Positions 27,068 through 35,361 of a stretch of 64,000 bases of DNA are shown here, piece by piece. The notes under the pieces were generated by a model, which saw only the letters and a list, made by a program, of their open reading frames with translations, was not told the origin of the DNA and searched no databases. Position 1 is the first letter of the stretch. Every line of letters starts with the position of its first letter. A program made the position numbers and the translations under genes. Origin of the DNA: an uncultured Eubacterium sp. (GTDB lineage: Bacteria > Bacillota > Clostridia > Oscillospirales > Acutalibacteraceae); contig CAJUDJ010000009.1 in the NCBI GenBank assembly GCA_910584985.1, positions 1-64,000 of the forward strand, given 5' to 3'.

Positions 27068-28288
27068 TCAGGATAGTTTATATCTTTTTCCGCTTGTGCT
27101 TTCGGCAAGATCTGCAATTTCAAGAGCGGTAAGCGCCCCCAGAACCGCGGAAGCGGCAAGCCCGCTTTTTTCGGTTATCACATCAATATTCTGAAATGCA
27201 TCGGTTAATGCCGCATACACTTTCAGGGTATCTCCGCTTAAGCCAAGCATGTTTTTATCTTTGCGTTCCCTTTGCTTTCTTCCGGATTCCAGATTCTCAA
27301 AAGAAAGCTTTTCCCTTTCTGTGTTCTTCACGTTGGCACTGCTGTCTGCTGTTTCATGCATAAGCCTGTCAACCGTTTTCACAGCCGATAAATCTATATG
27401 AAATCTTTCGGCATAAGGAAAAAGAAGATCCGCAGGTTTGGTAACAACAGCTGCACCGTCATCAATCAGCTTATTTGTACCTGCAAACTGCGGCGAAAGT
27501 ATGGAACACGGAACGGCATAAATATCTCTGTTCTGCTCAGCTGCATAATTTGCCGTAATCAGACTGCCGCTTTTTACACCTGCTTCTGTAACAAGTATGC
27601 CTAGGGACAGGCCGCTTATAATTCTGTTTCGGAGCGGAAATGTAAATTTTGTTGCACCTGTAAACGGAGGAAATTCCGTTAGAAGCGCACCGTTTTTTCT
27701 TATTGCATCCCGCAGGGATTTGTTTCCCATAAGATAATTTGTTCCGAAGCCGCAGCCAAGCACCGCCACGGTTTTTCCGCCGCACATAACCGCACCCCTG
27801 TGGGCAGCGGAATCCACGCCGAGTGCACCGCCGGATACCACAACCGCTCCGCTCTGGGCAATTCCCCTGCTCAGAAGCTCCGTAACCTTAACCGCATATT
27901 CACTTGCTTTTCTTGTTCCAACTATTCCGATAACAGCCGCATGATCCATATCGGGCAAATCACCGTCAGCAAAAAGCACGGCAGGCGGATTCGGAATTTC
28001 TTTCAGACGGGCCGGATAGTTTTCATCATCATAATCAATGATCTGCCAGTGATTCTTTTCACAGGTATAAATAATTTCCTGCACATCTGCAAGCTCTGTG
28101 CTTTCAAGACGGTTCACCTGCTTCGGCACAAGCGCCGGGCTCATGCGCCATTCCAGAATATTTGCATTGTAGAATGCTTTTATATCTTTGAAATCCTCCA
28201 GGATTTCTTTGAATCTTGCACCCTCACCGAGCGCTTTCTGAAGCCAAAGCCAGTATACTGCATTATCACTCATCTCATCATTTCCCAC
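27068..28288 (-). CDS. dprA: DNA processing protein DprA
   Basis: A 406-residue DprA/Smf protein, which loads RecA on incoming single-stranded DNA. The Rossmann-like core starts at about 110 (GIVGTRKASEYAV), with SGGALGVDSAAHRGA, VLGCGFGTNY, PLRNRIISGLS and VTEAGVKSGSLITA. A winged-helix DprA-C domain lies after a charged linker (about 310-345). It overlaps the trmH-like gene by 19 bp. Confidence 0.96.
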   Translation of the reverse strand: MGNDEMSDNAVYWLWLQKALGEGARFKEILEDFKDIKAFYNANILEWRMSPALVPKQVNRLESTELADVQEIIYTCEKNHWQIIDYDDENYPARLKEIPNPPAVLFADGDLPDMDHAAVIGIVGTRKASEYAVKVTELLSRGIAQSGAVVVSGGALGVDSAAHRGAVMCGGKTVAVLGCGFGTNYLMGNKSLRDAIRKNGALLTEFPPFTGATKFTFPLRNRIISGLSLGILVTEAGVKSGSLITANYAAEQNRDIYAVPCSILSPQFAGTNKLIDDGAAVVTKPADLLFPYAERFHIDLSAVKTVDRLMHETADSSANVKNTEREKLSFENLESGRKQRERKDKNMLGLSGDTLKVYAALTDAFQNIDVITEKSGLAASAVLGALTALEIADLAESTSGKRYKLS

Positions 28289-29046
28289 ATTGCGATTGCG
28301 CCCGCCATAGAAGCATTCAGGCTTTCTGCCCTACCGAGCATATGGATTGTAACCAGCTGCCCTGCTGCCGCTTTTACCGCTTCCGAAATTCCGTTTCCCT
28401 CATTGCCTATAATGCAAACGGAGGAGGCCGGAAAATCAATTTTGGTTATATCCGCGGCATTTTTATCCGGCACTGCGGCAAAAACGCCGAAACCGCTTTT
28501 CTTTGCTTTTTCAATATCCTCAACCAGATTTTCACTTAATATCACAGGCAATCTTAAAATGCTTCCCATAGAAGCACGCAAAGCCTTTGGATTATAAATA
28601 TCACAGCAGTTAAAACAGATTGCTCCGTCAATTCCAAGTGCCTCGGCAGTTCTGATAATCGCGCCGAGATTTGCAGGATCCTGCAAACTGTCAAGTGCAA
28701 TGTATTTTTTGTTTGCCTCAATGCCGTATGGAGTATTCTGCATTCTGCAAACACAGAAAACGCCCTGCGTGTTTTCCGTTTCAGAAAGCTTATCTGCAAT
28801 ATCCTCTGAAATAAAATATGCACTGCCTGCCGTTTTAATCATTTCTTTATATTGTTTTTCAAACTTTTTGGCTGCTTTTTCCGTTATAAGAAACAATTCG
28901 GGATTATAGGGGGAATTCAGCACATCAAAGGAAAGCCGTGCACCCTCCAGAACGAATCTGCCCTGCTGCATTCTTTCCCTGCGCGAAACAAAAAGTTTTT
29001 TAACATGCTTTATTAATTCATTATTTCTGCCTGTTATTTTTTCCAT
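28270..29046 (-). CDS. TrmH/SpoU family RNA 2'-O-methyltransferase
   Basis: A 258-residue SPOUT methyltransferase, start taken at the ATG at 29046. An N-terminal RNA-binding (SpoU_sub_bind) part reads RRERMQQGRFVLEGARL. The SAM-binding trefoil knot has LQDPANLGAIIRTAEALG, CDIYNPKALRASMGS, IIGNEGNGIS and RAESLNASMAGAI. It methylates a ribose in rRNA or tRNA; the target is not decided. It is the first gene of the operon reading down to leuS. Confidence 0.92.
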   Translation of the reverse strand: MEKITGRNNELIKHVKKLFVSRRERMQQGRFVLEGARLSFDVLNSPYNPELFLITEKAAKKFEKQYKEMIKTAGSAYFISEDIADKLSETENTQGVFCVCRMQNTPYGIEANKKYIALDSLQDPANLGAIIRTAEALGIDGAICFNCCDIYNPKALRASMGSILRLPVILSENLVEDIEKAKKSGFGVFAAVPDKNAADITKIDFPASSVCIIGNEGNGISEAVKAAAGQLVTIHMLGRAESLNASMAGAIAMWEMMR

Positions 29047-29079
29047 ACATATCTTAGCCTTTATATTAAGATATAAATT

Positions 29080-29108
29080 ATAATACATTATACAGCAAAA
29101 AAGTGCAA
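29080..29108 (-). promoter_or_regulatory. Promoter of the trmH-like to leuS operon
   Basis: TTGCAC (29103-29108), a 17-nt spacer and TATTAT (29080-29085) on the minus strand. The start codon lies 34 nt below the -10 box. Confidence 0.7.
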
Positions 29109-29118
29109 CACAAAAATG

Positions 29119-29151
29119 AAAAAAGACAAAGAAAAAATCTTTGCCTTTTTT
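29119..29151 (-). terminator. Terminator of infC-rpmI-rplT
   Basis: The stem AAAAAGGCAAAGA / TCTTTGTCTTTTT is followed by a T-rich stretch, just after the rplT stop on the minus strand. Confidence 0.8.
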
Positions 29152-29162
29152 AGCTTAAATTA

Positions 29163-29516
29163 TTAAAGAGCAGCCTTTGCAGCTTCTGCAAGAGCCTTGA
29201 ATGCTTCTGCATCTGCAACAGCAATTTCAGCAAGCATTTTTCTGTTCAGATCAATGCCGGCTTTCTTAAGTCCGTTCATAAAGGAAGAATAGTTCATTCC
29301 GTTCATTTTGCAGGCAGCAGAAATACGGGTAATCCACATCTTGCGGAATTCTCTTTTCTTCTGCTTTCTGCCAATATAAGCATACTGTCCGCTTTTCATT
29401 ACTGCCTGCTTGGCCGTTTTGAAAAGGCTGTGCTTGCTGCCGTAATAACCCTTTGCAGCCTTTAATACTTTCTTTCTTCTTTTGCGGGTGGCTAAAGCGC
29501 CTTTAATTCTTGCCAT
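29163..29516 (-). CDS. rplT: 50S ribosomal protein L20
   Basis: A 117-residue L20, full length, starting [19 protein letters not shown] and with the usual [11 protein letters not shown] and [20 protein letters not shown] segments. It binds 23S rRNA early in 50S assembly. In Firmicutes L20 commonly represses its own operon through the infC leader. It is the last gene of the operon, 71 bp after rpmI. Confidence 0.98.
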   Translation of the reverse strand: MARIKGALATRKRRKKVLKAAKGYYGSKHSLFKTAKQAVMKSGQYAYIGRKQKKREFRKMWITRISAACKMNGMNYSSFMNGLKKAGIDLNRKMLAEIAVADAEAFKALAEAAKAAL

Positions 29517-29587
29517 AACTTAAATACCTCCGATTATATTGTTATACCGTAAAATAATTATCCTTAAATATGCCAGCGGCAATATTT

Positions 29588-29785
29588 TTATTTATAAGGA
29601 ACAAGTCTCTTCATCTGCTTCTGGTTTGTTACATCGCCGACAGCAGTTTTACGAAGATTTCTCTTACGCTTTGTTGATTTCTTTGTAAGAATGTGTGAGG
29701 TATAAGCGTGAGCACGCTTTACCTTGCCGCTTTTTGTTGTTTTAAAACGCTTCTTTGCGCCGCTGTGAGTTTTAATCTTAGGCAT
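29588..29785 (-). CDS. rpmI: 50S ribosomal protein L35
   Basis: A 65-residue, highly basic L35 with the family start [15 protein letters not shown] and the [11 protein letters not shown] segment. It lies 20 bp after infC with a clear AGGAG ribosome site. Confidence 0.98.
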   Translation of the reverse strand: MPKIKTHSGAKKRFKTTKSGKVKRAHAYTSHILTKKSTKRKRNLRKTAVGDVTNQKQMKRLVPYK

Positions 29786-29805
29786 AATTTATTCCTCCAA
29801 TAAAA

Positions 29806-30324
29806 TTATTTGTTTAATTTTGAAGACAGAAACATCAATATCTGCCTGCCTTCAAGCTTTGGTGCTTTATCAACATTTATATCTTCGCCAAGTGCATCGG
29901 CAAATCTTTCCATATTGGCTGTGCCGATTTCCGGGTGCGCCATTTCACGGCCGCGAAGGCGGATGGAAACCTTAAGCTTATCGCCCTTGGAAAGGAATTT
30001 CTTTGCCTGATTTACCTTTGTATTGAAATCTCCGATATCAATATTCAGGGAAAGTCGAATTTCCTTTGTTTCAACGGTTTTCTGCTTTTTGCGGTTTTCC
30101 TTTTCACGCTTAGCCTGCTCATAGCGGAATTTGCTGTAATCCATAATTTTAACAACAGGCGGTTTAGCCTGCGGAGCAATTTTAACCAAATCCTGCCCTC
30201 TTCTGTCTGCTTCCTGCTGTGCTTCCTTTGCACTCATGATGCCAAGCTGCTCACCATCGGCAGTGATTACACGAACTTCCTTATCTCTGATTTCACCGTT
30301 AAGCTGCGGAGCTTCCTTGCTGAT
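29806..30324 (-). CDS. infC: Translation initiation factor IF-3, non-canonical ATC start
   Basis: A 172-residue IF-3. It has an N-domain (GEIRDKEVRVI, AKEAQQEADRRGQDLVKIAPQAKPPV), a lysine-rich linker and a C-domain with RLRGREMAHPEIG. The chosen start is ATC at 30322-30324: GAGGTG sits 6 nt upstream, and residue 2 onward (SKEAPQLNGEIRD) matches typical IF-3 N-termini. A longer frame reaches ATG at 30381, but that would add 19 residues inside the leader hairpin. AUU and other rare starts are known for infC and let IF-3 control its own translation. Confidence 0.95.
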   Translation of the reverse strand: MSKEAPQLNGEIRDKEVRVITADGEQLGIMSAKEAQQEADRRGQDLVKIAPQAKPPVVKIMDYSKFRYEQAKREKENRKKQKTVETKEIRLSLNIDIGDFNTKVNQAKKFLSKGDKLKVSIRLRGREMAHPEIGTANMERFADALGEDINVDKAPKLEGRQILMFLSSKLNK

Positions 30325-30337
30325 AAAAAACACCTCT

Positions 30338-30378
30338 TTATAAAAATTTAAAAGTGCGAACACAAAATGCCCGCACTT
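30338..30378 (-). promoter_or_regulatory. Leader hairpin / possible L20-type attenuator before infC
   Basis: Arms AAGTGCG (30352-30358 on the plus strand) and CGCACTT (30372-30378), followed on the minus strand by a T-rich run, form a terminator-like hairpin. It lies between the promoter and the infC ribosome site. Firmicutes infC operons often carry an L20-binding leader here; the exact consensus was not checked. Confidence 0.6.
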
Positions 30379-30456
30379 CAATAATCACTTAAGATATTGC
30401 CCTTTTTACATCTGCTGAAGGGGAGAACGAGCCGTGTTCTTCTTTATTGTGAAGAT

Positions 30457-30485
30457 ATAGTAACACAACCGCCCTGATTTGTCAA
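30457..30485 (-). promoter_or_regulatory. Sigma-A promoter of infC-rpmI-rplT
   Basis: TTGACA (30480-30485), a 17-nt spacer and TACTAT (30457-30462). It gives a 5' leader of about 125 nt before the ATC start. The -35 box overlaps the stop region of folA. Confidence 0.85.
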
Positions 30486-30964
30486 CAGCTTTTTGTATAA
30501 AGAATATGTTTATAATTTATTCCGTTTTCATTGTGCTCTGCAAGCACTTCCCTTTTCCATTCAGTTTTATCAAATTCCGGAAAATAAGTATCGGCATCGA
30601 CGCATTCTGCTTCAACCTCTGTTAAATAGATCCTATCAGCATATACTAAAAACTCGCTGTAAACTCTGCCGCCGCCGATGATAAACACTTTACTGTCCTT
30701 CTGAATCGCTTCAAGTGCTTCATCTATTCCGGAACAAACCTCTGCACCGTCAATTTTAAGCTTTTTATCCGAAGAAATCACGATGTTTCTTCTGTTCGGA
30801 AGCACTTTCGGCAGGGATTCAAAGGTTTTTCTGCCCATAACAACCGTGCCGCCTGTTGTGGTTTCCCTGAAGAATTTCATATCATTGTGAAAATGGAAAA
30901 TTAAATCATTTTCTTTTCCGATTTCATTATTTCTGCCTACTGCGGCAATCATCGAAATATTCAT
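30482..30964 (-). CDS. folA: Dihydrofolate reductase
   Basis: A 160-residue enzyme that regenerates tetrahydrofolate, needed because ThyA oxidises folate. It has MNISMIAAVGRNNEIG at the start, the catalytic acid in HFHNDMKFF, VMGRKTFESLP for NADPH binding, FIIGGGRVYSEF, and YLTEVEAE. The common W of the LPW motif is replaced (LIFHF). It follows thyA by 8 bp, a functional pair. Confidence 0.95.
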   Translation of the reverse strand: MNISMIAAVGRNNEIGKENDLIFHFHNDMKFFRETTTGGTVVMGRKTFESLPKVLPNRRNIVISSDKKLKIDGAEVCSGIDEALEAIQKDSKVFIIGGGRVYSEFLVYADRIYLTEVEAECVDADTYFPEFDKTEWKREVLAEHNENGINYKHILYTKSC

Positions 30965-30972
30965 ATACTCTC

Positions 30973-31875
30973 CTACTGAGCAATCGGGAAGGTAATTTTG
31001 CCAAGATGCTTATAATCCAAAAGCTTAACATCACGGCAGTCCCTGCTGCTGTCAAATTTAAAAAAGTCGTCAATATCAGGATTCAGCCAGAGCTTCGGTG
31101 CAGGCAGATCGCCCTGTTCATCCATTCTTCTGATCTGCTCTTTTATGCCGTCAACCTGATTCACATAAATATGTGCATCCTTTATGCTCCAGTCAATCGT
31201 GCCGGGCTTAAGGCCGCACACCTGTGCAAGCATGGAAAGCAGAACGGCATACTGTGTAATATTGAACGGCAGACCGAGCGGCACATCACAGCTTCGCTGA
31301 TGCACCCAGCAATTCAGTTTTCCGTCCGTAACATCCCATTCACTGCTCCACACACAGCTTGGCAGAACTGCTGTATCCAGATAATCATTCTGCCACAGTG
31401 TCATAAGCATTCTTCTGTCCTCCGGATAATGCTTAAACTTATCAATCAGATTCTGCGTCATTTGAAATTTATTTACAATATAGCCGTAGGCTGTGCCGAT
31501 GGTATGGGCATATTCCCTGCCGAAATCTTTGTGAACGGTTTTCTTTACAAGCCTGCCGTTTTCATCGGGAAGCATCTGTTCTGCGGTCCAGATTCCGTTT
31601 TCATCGATTTCCCATTCATTCCAGATATTTACATCACGCGCCTGAAGCCATCTGACATCATTGGACTGTGCCTGATAAATCCACAGCATCTCCAGCACAG
31701 CCTGCCGGATAAATACCTGCTTTGTTGTTAAAACAGGAAATTCCTCAGATAAATCAAAATGAAAATGATGAGAAGGTACTTTTATGGTATTCACACCTGT
31801 TCTGTTTTCTATCTCTGTGCCCTCGTTCAGAATTCTGCGGCACAAAGCAATATAATCCTTATCAAACTGCGACAT
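30973..31875 (-). CDS. thyA: Thymidylate synthase
   Basis: A 300-residue enzyme that methylates dUMP to dTMP with methylene-tetrahydrofolate. The phosphate-binding Arg is in ENRTGVNT near residue 25, the catalytic Cys is in LPSCVWSSEW, then QRSCDVPLGLPFNITQYA and DAHIYVNQVDGI. The residues after the catalytic Cys differ from the common PPCH form. It belongs to the pyk-mltG-thyA-folA run. Confidence 0.95.
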   Translation of the reverse strand: MSQFDKDYIALCRRILNEGTEIENRTGVNTIKVPSHHFHFDLSEEFPVLTTKQVFIRQAVLEMLWIYQAQSNDVRWLQARDVNIWNEWEIDENGIWTAEQMLPDENGRLVKKTVHKDFGREYAHTIGTAYGYIVNKFQMTQNLIDKFKHYPEDRRMLMTLWQNDYLDTAVLPSCVWSSEWDVTDGKLNCWVHQRSCDVPLGLPFNITQYAVLLSMLAQVCGLKPGTIDWSIKDAHIYVNQVDGIKEQIRRMDEQGDLPAPKLWLNPDIDDFFKFDSSRDCRDVKLLDYKHLGKITFPIAQ

Positions 31876-31902
31876 TTGTGTTTTTCCTTTCTTAAACTCA
31901 AA

Positions 31903-32943
31903 TTACTGCCATGGATACTGCTTCTTAAGCTGTTCAAACTCTTCTCCCGTTTCAGCAAAATGAAAATCGCCGTTTAAATCAGAAAAGAAGAAAAGATACT
32001 TTGTATTCGGATGACGGATTACGGCATTCACAACCTCCATACCCGAATTTGTTATCGGGCCTGACGGAAGTGCCGGGCAGCGATAGGTGTAATAGGAATC
32101 GTAAACCTCTCTTGAAAAGCCGTAATCCAGCAGATTTTTTGCATAGAAATAGGTTACATCACACTGAAGCTTGCTGCCGTTTTTCAGCCTGTTTACAAGC
32201 ACAGAAGCAATATTTTCAGCACTTTCTATTGAAAAGGATTCTTCCTGAACGATGGAGCAAAGCGTAATAAATTCATAAAGCGACATATTGTTGTTATCAC
32301 AGTAAGCCAGTATATCACTGTTCAGCCTGCTGTCAAAAGCATCCAGCATATCATCCACAACCTCTGCGGCAGGTGTGTTTTCTGCCAGATCATAGGTTGC
32401 AGGAAAAAGAAACCCTTCTAAAATAAAGCCGATATTTTTATTATCCTTCGGCAAATCGGCAAGCCAGCTGTAGGAATAACCGTTTGTTGTGGAAACAGCC
32501 TTATAAAAATCAGCCTTTTTACAAACGCCGTTTTCTTCAAGCGTTTTTGCAATATCAAAAACATTAAAACCCTCGGGAATGGCAACCGTTACAGGCTTAT
32601 GGCTTATATCCGGAGTTTTAAGTTTCTGTGCAATTTCCTCATAACTCATATGGGTATTCATATAATATTCGCCGTTTATATATTCAAAATCGGGATAATG
32701 ATTATCCATCCATAAGGACCATATGGAATCATCAATAATCATTCCGCCCTTTTTCAGTTCTGCCGCCACATCATACTGATAGGCACTTTTTATATTTAAA
32801 GTATATTCCTCTGCAGCATCGCCCTGTGTGCCGTTAATATCTTTCATAACGGCATTCACGCCCAAAAACACGGCAATTATAACTGCAATGATAAGCACAG
32901 ATGCCAGAATGATTTTAAGTGTTTTCTTTGCTGATTTTTCCAT
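31903..32943 (-). CDS. mltG: Endolytic transglycosylase MltG
   Basis: A 346-residue YceG/MltG protein. One N-terminal membrane helix is at about 8-29. A LysM-like region comes before the catalytic domain, with VAIPEGFNVFDIAKTLEENG, the active-site Glu in TLCSIVQEESFS, and PSGPITNSGMEVVNAVIRHPNTKYLFFF. It cuts nascent glycan strands near the membrane and helps end peptidoglycan synthesis. It follows pyk by 5 bp. Confidence 0.93.
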   Translation of the reverse strand: MEKSAKKTLKIILASVLIIAVIIAVFLGVNAVMKDINGTQGDAAEEYTLNIKSAYQYDVAAELKKGGMIIDDSIWSLWMDNHYPDFEYINGEYYMNTHMSYEEIAQKLKTPDISHKPVTVAIPEGFNVFDIAKTLEENGVCKKADFYKAVSTTNGYSYSWLADLPKDNKNIGFILEGFLFPATYDLAENTPAAEVVDDMLDAFDSRLNSDILAYCDNNNMSLYEFITLCSIVQEESFSIESAENIASVLVNRLKNGSKLQCDVTYFYAKNLLDYGFSREVYDSYYTYRCPALPSGPITNSGMEVVNAVIRHPNTKYLFFFSDLNGDFHFAETGEEFEQLKKQYPWQ

Positions 32944-32948
32944 AATAT

Positions 32949-34382
32949 TTACACCTCGTGTGCTTTAAGCATATTTGTTGTACCGCTTTGACCAAGCGGT
33001 ATTCCCGCTGTTATAACAACAATATCACCTTTTTTGATAATTCCTGTTTCAAGTGCAACCTCAACAGCATGCTCAAAAAGTTCATCAGAATTTGATTTTT
33101 CATCACACATCACAGGGATAACACCCCAGGAAAGATAATTCTGCCGTCTTACCTTAGCGCTTGTTGTTGCCGAAATAATGGGGCATGTGGGACGGTATTT
33201 TGAAATCTGCCTTGCCGTTGTTCCGCTTTTGGTTACGGTAATGATTGCTTTTGCGTTCAGATCATGTGCCGTAGTAACGGTTGCGTGGGAAATCGCAGAT
33301 GTAATATCCCTTTTGCCGTGTTTGGGCTCATTCAGGTTAAATTCTTTGATATAATCAATATCCTGTTCCGTTGTTTCCGCAATAGATGCCATTGTTTTAA
33401 CCGCTTCAACAGGGTGCGCACCCATGGCGGTTTCACCGGAAAGCATAAGTGCCGAGGTTCCGTCATAAATCGCATTTGCAACATCCGTGATTTCCGCTCT
33501 TGTTGGTCGCGGATTGGTTATCATGGATTCCAGCATCTGCGTTGCAGTAACAACAATTTTGCCTGCTTCAAACGCCTTGTGAATAATCATTTTTTGAAGG
33601 GCAGGTATCTGTTCAAATGGTATTTCAACACCCATATCCCCACGGGCAACCATGATACCGTCTGCCTCTTTAATAATGCCGTCTATATGCGCAACACCCT
33701 CATGATTTTCGATTTTTGCAATGATTCTGACATCATTCCAGCCAAGTGCATGGCAGAAATCACGAAGATAAACAATATCCGCACCTGTTCTACAGAAAGA
33801 AGCAGCAATAAAATCATATCCCATTTCAGCACCGAATTTTAAATCTTGCATATCCTTCTCGGAAAGATACGGCATCGCAAGCGAAACATTCGGAACATTC
33901 ACACCCTTGTGATTTGTGAGCAGTCCGCCCTCTTCAACAACGCATATAATTTCACTGCCCCGGATTTCCGTAACCTCCATGGAAACAAGACCGTCATTTA
34001 TAAGTATTTTGGTTCCCTTTTTTATCTCCTGCGGCAAACGCTTATAGGAAACAGAGCATCTTTCCCTGCTTCCCTCAATTTCTTCTGTTGTAAGAATAAA
34101 TATATCGCCGTTTTTCACCGTTACACCATCGGAATCCGCAAATGTTCCAAGGCGTATTTCCGGCCCTTTCGTATCAAGAAGTGTGGCAACAGGTATTCCC
34201 AGTTCCTCTCGCACTTCACACACATTGCTGAACCACTTTGTAAAAGTGCTGTATTCGCCGTGTGAAAAATTGAATCTTGCAACATTCATTCCTGCCAGCA
34301 TAAGCTCCTTAAGAACATTTTTTTCGCAGGAAGTCGGGCCGACTGTGCAGATAATTTTGGTTTTTCTTCTATACTTATCCAT
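32949..34382 (-). CDS. pyk: Pyruvate kinase
   Basis: A 477-residue glycolytic enzyme that transfers phosphate from PEP to ADP. It has KIICTVGPTS at the start, ARFNFSHGEY, DTKGPEIRLG, IAKIENHEGV, MVARGDMGVEIPFEQIP, TATQMLESMI and LSGETAMGAHPVEAV. It lacks the extra C-terminal phosphohistidine-like domain found in Bacillus. It is first in its operon, behind the promoter at 34414-34441. Confidence 0.97.
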   Translation of the reverse strand: MDKYRRKTKIICTVGPTSCEKNVLKELMLAGMNVARFNFSHGEYSTFTKWFSNVCEVREELGIPVATLLDTKGPEIRLGTFADSDGVTVKNGDIFILTTEEIEGSRERCSVSYKRLPQEIKKGTKILINDGLVSMEVTEIRGSEIICVVEEGGLLTNHKGVNVPNVSLAMPYLSEKDMQDLKFGAEMGYDFIAASFCRTGADIVYLRDFCHALGWNDVRIIAKIENHEGVAHIDGIIKEADGIMVARGDMGVEIPFEQIPALQKMIIHKAFEAGKIVVTATQMLESMITNPRPTRAEITDVANAIYDGTSALMLSGETAMGAHPVEAVKTMASIAETTEQDIDYIKEFNLNEPKHGKRDITSAISHATVTTAHDLNAKAIITVTKSGTTARQISKYRPTCPIISATTSAKVRRQNYLSWGVIPVMCDEKSNSDELFEHAVEVALETGIIKKGDIVVITAGIPLGQSGTTNMLKAHEV

Positions 34383-34413
34383 ATGTTCACCTCATTGTTT
34401 GTTAGACAATGTT

Positions 34414-34441
34414 ATTATACCAATAAATTGAATAAATGCAA
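34414..34441 (-). promoter_or_regulatory. Promoter of pyk-mltG-thyA-folA
   Basis: TTGCAT (34436-34441), a 16-nt spacer and TATAAT (34414-34419). A small CATTGT / ACAATG stem follows within the 5' leader, before an AGGTG ribosome site. Confidence 0.75.
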
Positions 34442-34459
34442 TATAAATCCTGACCATAG

Positions 34460-34508
34460 TTTACAAAAAAAGAAAAGCCCGCTGTAAAGCAATATGACTT
34501 TACAGCGG
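34460..34508 (-). terminator. Terminator of the SCP2/transketolase operon
   Basis: Perfect 11-bp arms (34479-34489 and 34498-34508) with an 8-nt loop, followed on the minus strand by a long T-rich stretch. It directly follows the stop of the last gene. Confidence 0.88.
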
Positions 34509-34527
34509 AAAATATGTAAAATATATT

Positions 34528-35325
34528 TTATTTTGCAAGATTGCCTACAACCATCATATAATCACCGATCTGCACACCGAATTCCGGTCCGCCCTCCATA
34601 ATAAGCTGGCGGTCCGCCGTCATCTGAAACATATCACCCGTGCCGAGAAGTATTTTCAGGGCCGATGTAGGCGTATCAAATTTCATGCAGAAAAACGGCT
34701 TTGCTCTTTTGTATTCGCCCCTGCCTGCACGAGATTTTCCAGCCTTGATACGAATATAAGCCGTGCATTCCGGGTGGCCGATAACCTCCCACTGATAGCA
34801 GCGGTCAGGCGATTTTAAGGTCCAGTCATGAATGGCAGGATGACCAAGCTTGTTCAGCTGGCTGATGCCGCTTGAAAGCAGATAGAAATAGAGCTTACAA
34901 AGAAGCACCGAGGTTTCCTCGTCATTTTCAGGTGGTTCTTTGATATTAAGCAGGCTGCTCATTTTCAGAAGCACCGTCATAAACTTAACAAACTTGGAAA
35001 AGGACTTGATATGAATTTTCGGAAGCTTCATCATATCGCCCTTCATAAAAGCGTTCATTTTTTCCATTGATGCAAATTCAAGCTCTGCATCAATCTTCTG
35101 CTGGCCGAGATATTCGCCGAGCTTAACAGACCATTCGCCGTTCTCAACAATAAAATGAACAGCCTCTTTTTCTCCGGCATTCACTCTTGCAGACACCTGA
35201 TAAACGGCATTTACGCCCTCAAATTTCTTTGCAATGGCCGGAACATCAGAAGCAATCGTTTTCATAAGCGGCAGTGCGCCTGCCATAAAAACTTTATTGG
35301 CATAGCGGGTTTCATCACTTGACAT
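34528..35325 (-). CDS. SCP2-like sterol-carrier domain protein A
   Basis: A 265-residue cytoplasmic protein of unknown role. Two halves each look like an SCP2 (sterol carrier protein 2) module. The first has a FIVENGEWSVKLG strand pair and a FASMEKMNAFMKGDMMKLP helix. The second has AYIRIKAGKSRAG, FFCMKFDTPTSALKILLGTG, and ends EFGVQIGDYMMVVGNLAK. SCP2 folds bind fatty acyl or other hydrophobic ligands. It is the last gene of a five-gene unit, and a relative (38586-39332) is the first, so the two may act together on a hydrophobic intermediate. The assignment rests on pattern, not a search. Confidence 0.6.
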   Translation of the reverse strand: MSSDETRYANKVFMAGALPLMKTIASDVPAIAKKFEGVNAVYQVSARVNAGEKEAVHFIVENGEWSVKLGEYLGQQKIDAELEFASMEKMNAFMKGDMMKLPKIHIKSFSKFVKFMTVLLKMSSLLNIKEPPENDEETSVLLCKLYFYLLSSGISQLNKLGHPAIHDWTLKSPDRCYQWEVIGHPECTAYIRIKAGKSRAGRGEYKRAKPFFCMKFDTPTSALKILLGTGDMFQMTADRQLIMEGGPEFGVQIGDYMMVVGNLAK

Positions 35326-35361
35326 AGTAACACTTTCCTTTCATAAAGGTTAAAAGACAAC

